NCBI GenBank assembly: GCA_008508345.1
Contig: QNGE01000114.1
Coordinates: forward strand, 160,538-224,537
DNA from: Paragonimus westermani
Taxonomy: Eukaryota > Platyhelminthes > Trematoda > Plagiorchiida > Troglotrematidae
Length of the DNA stretch: 64,000 bases
Reading direction: 5' to 3'
Shown: in pieces, positions 59,961 through 64,000 of the stretch
Layout: each line of letters starts with the position of its first letter
Position numbering within the stretch: position 1 is the stretch's first letter
Made by a program: the position numbers and the translations under genes
The notes under the pieces: model-generated
Databases searched by the model: none
Seen by the model: only the letters and a program-made list of their open reading frames with translations
Told to the model about the DNA's origin: nothing

Positions 59961-62929
59961 TACCAGTCTTAAGATGAATTGCTTCCTCTGTCTGTAGTCT
60001 CGACATTTTTTACTGAGCCATGTAACGTACAGTATTGTGTTGAATGGTTACCAGTGAACAGATTTTGCTCATTTCGAGGCCATCACAACTTTAAACAAAG
60101 TTTGTCATTGAAATAATGGACTTACTAGAATGACAGTGACATACCAGTGAGCAACTTGCTCTTTTGACGGAATTCATTGTCTGCTTTGTGGATGCACTTG
60201 ATAACTTCATAGCCTTACCAGATATCTTTTGCAAAGATTCTCGTAAAAGCATCCAAGACGCCAACTGAAATCGCACTTGATAAAGTGGAGAGTTTAGACT
60301 CAACGACCATTCAGAGGAAACCCAGAAAACAGCTAAGACGTACGATTTCTGAAGTAGGATTCTGTGCAATCAGTATCTTAAATATTGCATGAGAAGTGGT
60401 TTTTATCATTCTCGTAATCGCATTACCAGGTAAAGCTTAACAGTTTCATTCAGGAGCTGAATGCGAGCAAATAGCATATTATAAACAGTGTATAATTTTA
60501 AACTTTGTTCTAACCAGTGAAACGGTAAAGCTTATTTGAAGAATTTCTGTCGTGATCTCTGTGACACCATTCTATGTAGAACGCCACATTACTTACTGAT
60601 AACACTCACAATTCGTCAATTATGGGATTGAATAGGATAGTTTAGGATATTTTTAAGGAGTAACATAACCGGTGTTCCGCTGTTTAGCCTGTTTTTGTTT
60701 TTGCATACTTTGTTGAATACAATAAACAAAAGAAGTTATGGTGATAAGAGGTTTACCGTTTAACCTTCTCTTCGTAACTACCAACTTAGTAAGACTTCTC
60801 TCAACATTAACTTTAACCACTCGCCTATTTCATTAATACCTCACACAATCTTACTCCTAACATTGTGTTTCCTTTTAGTTGGGCTTGTGTTATTTCATTT
60901 ATACTCTTCTGTCACAGCGACATGCCCTAAATGCTGCACAGCAAATTTGAAAATCTGAATTGGTGGTCTGTTTCACTCTTAGTAATTTCATCTACTAGTA
61001 AACGTTCTCTTCTCAAGGGCCACTGGTTAAATTTTTCTGCAAAATGCGGCATGCTAACTAAGTGCCAGTATCTTTTACGTGTTGAGGCGCGCTCCAGGAG
61101 GCAATGCTCTCATGATCTATACTACAGTAGAACCCTTTTTTCAGTCGATTGTGAGTGCAACCTTTCTTACATCCATTTTCTACGTGTCTCGGTTAGTTGT
61201 CACAACTAACTCCCACCTTACATTTACAAACACCTTCGTACCTTAAGTCAGATCTTCCTCCTAGTGGTCACCTTATCGCACGGCTTGTCTCTTAGGTCTT
61301 AGCCATACGGTGCGGTGTTCCTTAATTACAACTACAGTGACATCCACTTCTAGGTGGTTAAATCTCACTGTCGCATCTTGATTTATGGGTTGCTAACAAG
61401 AAATTTAATTCTTTCAAGTTAGACATTCCCCGTTAGTCAGCCAGTCAAGTCACGGTTTTCCGTCTGTGAAGGATATGATGGTCACGTTGAGCCGGAAACT
61501 CTACTGGGTACTCAATTGGGGAACAGTTTTTAATGGATTAAAGTAAATCTCGCTCCTCAGCACCTAAACAACATTTCTTCTTCTCATTTATCGTATTACC
61601 TTGTGCGTTTCTGTATATAGCAGAAGAAAAGATAAGTTGTAGAACTTGTGAACTCTTCCAGATTTGGTTTCTGTTGTTTATCGTGCATTTTCTGGGCATA
61701 CCACCGCGCAAGAAGAGTATGCTGACGGGGTAATTTTTCTGTTCATACCCTTTGAACCACCTCAAACCATTTCCAATTTTAAAACACGACAAGATTATAA
61801 GCTTTTATTCACGAGTACAAAATTTTGAAACGATTCTATCCCGTGTTTTATATATAGTATTTTACTGTTCAATTCGATTTCGCTTAATCAAAAGTCTTCA
61901 GATTAACGTATTCCTGAACGCTGAGTTTAGACGACGTTAAGTCTAGTTAGATCCTCACACCCTTCATCTGTATTGTTGATCTTCTTTGGCCAGATTAAAA
62001 GATGCAGTTGTTGCATGATCCCTTGATTAATTTTATTTACTCACTTACCGCTGTTGTTTGTAGGTTATTAACCATTAATATATCCCCTTCACTGAAATGA
62101 ATCTACCACATCTTATATAAACATTGGTCAACCTTGTGATCTGTTTTCAGTGCTGCACAAGACCCTTATCAATGCAGTGTGGAAAGTGATTGATCAACCT
62201 TATCAGGTCTTTCGACTATGAGTCATATATATGCTGAACTCAGATTTGCTTCCGTGGATTTGACAAACATCTTACTAGTAATAACTTTGTGACTCATTTT
62301 TGCAGGTTCTCTGTATCGCCATACCGAAAGTTCATCCTGCATAAGTCCTGATTTGATATTGTGAGTCGTGCAGAAGGCAAATAAACCACGCACAACTTCG
62401 ACATATATAAACCAATGAAGCCTCGTCGTTTACCTGAGGTCACAAAGCTAATCCTAAGAATATTGGATATCAAATTTTAGATCACAGCACTATGAAAATC
62501 ATATACTGGAGCAGTTTGTGCCCAACTGGCTGGCATGGCTTTCACTGTAACACAAACGTATAGTTCGCACATGATCTTCCATAAAAATCAAATAAATCAA
62601 TCCACCAACTGCTTTCGTTAGTCGAGTTTGTCGTTGATCAAATCGGTGGGGTTTTCTGATAACAAACGTGGTCGTGGTGTTTAGCTAATAAGGCATAAAT
62701 CATACGGACTTATTTATGCACCTTTGCTCGTTCATATGACGGTAAACTCTCAGATGCTGCGTTTGTCTTCAACACAGAAGCAAGTTAGGACAGTCGGGAT
62801 GGAAGTTCCGTCAACCAGCCAACCTCATGGCGCCAGACGCGCGATTTTTATCTACGTGCCTATGTATTTCAACCTAAATTCATTGGATGGATGAGAAAAT
62901 CATCCAGAAAGTCCCAGAACAATTAACAC
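59961..62929. other. No supported gene; T-rich spacer
   Basis: Only short frames without motifs. The plus strand is again rich in T. Confidence 0.45.
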
Positions 62930-63080
62930 TATGTTGCAGGAGACACAGTAACTGTCCTGTTAACTCCAACTGATAACCCTGCGATTAGGACTTCCAAGAC
63001 AGGTAGAAATCTCCGATCACATTAAACCTGCAAGGCGATATTTCAGATTACTGATGAGACGATGGGGCAACCTGATCATG
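62930..63080 (-). repeat. SINE A upstream-type unit, inverted relative to the adjoining copy
   Basis: CACAGTAACTGTCCTGTTAA and CCTGCGATTAGGACT match the blocks at 44920-44990 and 45830-45880, where they go with minus-strand SINE A. Here they abut a plus-strand SINE A at 63081. Confidence 0.5.
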
Positions 63081-63370
63081 GCTCACAAGCGAGAGTGGTT
63101 GAGCGTTCAGATTTGATAATTCGGTCGTGCCTAATGTGAGGTCAATGGCGCAGTGGTTAACACGGTTGCTTCATGATTGGAATGTCCGGAGTTCAAATCC
63201 AGGCCGTGGCAAGGATATGCACTACTGATGAGCTCTAATGATAGCGAAACTCGAGTCTAGTGATTCTTTTCGAAAGAGTCTGGCTGGAAAGTCTATCTGA
63301 ATGCGAATGCTGCGATCAAACGTGAGTGACGGTCAACTTGAAAACAAACCAAATCCCCGACTACTAATCA
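63081..63370 (+). repeat. SINE A copy 2, best preserved
   Basis: The A box TGGTTAACACGG (63154-63165) and B box GTTCAAATC (63191-63199) both fit the pol III consensus exactly. The hammerhead follows at 63220-63262. The tail ends CCCCGACTACTAATCA at the same base as copy 1. It is probably among the younger insertions. Confidence 0.85.
63220..63262 (+). ncRNA. Hammerhead ribozyme, type I, apparently intact core
   Basis: Helix I is CACTA (63220-63224) with TAGTG (63258-63262), five perfect pairs. CTGATGA is 63225-63231. Helix II, GCTC...TAGC (63232-63245), keeps three pairs. GAAA is 63246-63249. Helix III is two pairs (A-T, C-G) closed by the loop TCGA. GTC ends at 63257, the predicted cleavage point. 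All invariant core bases are present. Such minimal helix III hammerheads are known to work poorly as monomers and better as dimers. It should release a transcript starting at 63258. Confidence 0.8.
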
Positions 63371-64000
63371 ACATTTTTGAAGTTTTTTGGTGAATGTGGA
63401 TCAGATGAAAATGTCAAATGAATCCGACCGTTTTTGATCCACTTGTATATTAGAATACATACACTAATCAACCAAGCTTACGATGTAAACCATGTTAGTA
63501 ATATGTATACTGCAACCATGACCTATGTCATTCACATCCGAAACATGGCTTACCGGCGACATGCGTGTAAATACGTGCACCGTAATAAAATTAAGATTAG
63601 CTGCCATGTTAAGTGAGTTGGTGAATTGGTGAACAGATTGGAAATCGAATACGCGATCACAAGTAAACCAGCATTAGCTGTTTCAACTTGTAAATTCTCT
63701 TGGTCATGAACTGAGAGCAGTGTAGTGTTTTCATCGCCTCCTTTTGGGGACAAACGTCACGGTTGCACAGTAAGTTGATGCTGGCCTCAGCACTAGTCTG
63801 ATTAGGAAGCCATGATTTCGCACGACCCCTTAGCTGGTCAGTCGTACGCACCTGATGGCCAACGTCTCAATGCAAAGTGTATTCGACGAATCGGCATTAG
63901 TGGAGTGAACGATCAACATCAAGTTGCTCAGCTGGCGTTTGTACGGCAACCCGTCCAGACAGTAAAAGATGGTTTAATAAGGTGTTAAGTGAGAAAATGA
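63371..64000. other. No supported feature
   Basis: Short chance frames on both strands. Nothing else seen. Confidence 0.5.

Noticed and set aside
63434..63616. 60-codon frame at the right end
   Set aside because: AT-rich chance frame with no motif, overlapped by a minus-strand frame.

Overview
The window reads as intron-rich, repeat-laden animal DNA, most likely from a flatworm, probably a trematode. The reasons are short degenerate reading frames with eukaryotic splice signals, RNA polymerase III-type SINEs that carry a hammerhead-ribozyme core (an arrangement known from schistosome SINE-like repeats), Penelope-like elements with a GIY-YIG endonuclease, and decayed non-LTR retrotransposons. 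There are no operons, ribosome-binding sites or bacterial genes. I cannot name the species.

Only one host gene is well supported. It is the 3' part of a plus-strand gene for a Ser/Gln/Pro/Met-rich, probably nuclear, low-complexity protein. Its exons are 7204-7941, 8046-8979 and 11139-12085. All three junctions have good splice sites and matching reading phases, giving 872 residues and a natural stop. A further in-phase exon may lie at 6085/6119-6197. A pyrimidine-rich 3' UTR follows, with AATAAA at 13110. Its family is unproven; a BCL9/Legless-type coactivator is one guess.

The rest is mostly mobile-element debris. Three non-LTR retrotransposon remnants lie on the minus strand (about 4.2-4.8, 13.6-14.5 and 38.6-41.1 kb). 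A Ty3/gypsy-like reverse transcriptase fragment lies near 27-28.1 kb. Penelope-like fragments are at 43.2-43.7 kb (endonuclease end) and 49.2-50.4 kb (RT with YLDD, then the endonuclease region). A hammerhead-bearing SINE family ('SINE A') has about ten copies, including two of about 93% identity that sit at the two ends of the window. A second tRNA-headed family ('SINE B') includes a 349-bp inverted pair 2.4 kb apart. A third repeat ('repeat C') occurs as two near-identical 378-bp copies 8,131 bp apart plus an old copy.

Two weaker host candidates are a GC-richer 88-codon frame with a signal-peptide-like start at 19.9 kb and a decayed Cys-loop-receptor-like membrane region at 21.1 kb. The most notable system is SINE A. 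It combines a pol III promoter (A and B boxes) with a type I hammerhead whose helix I is intact in the 63.2-kb copy. Several older copies keep the helix II pairing, so transcripts of this family may self-process.
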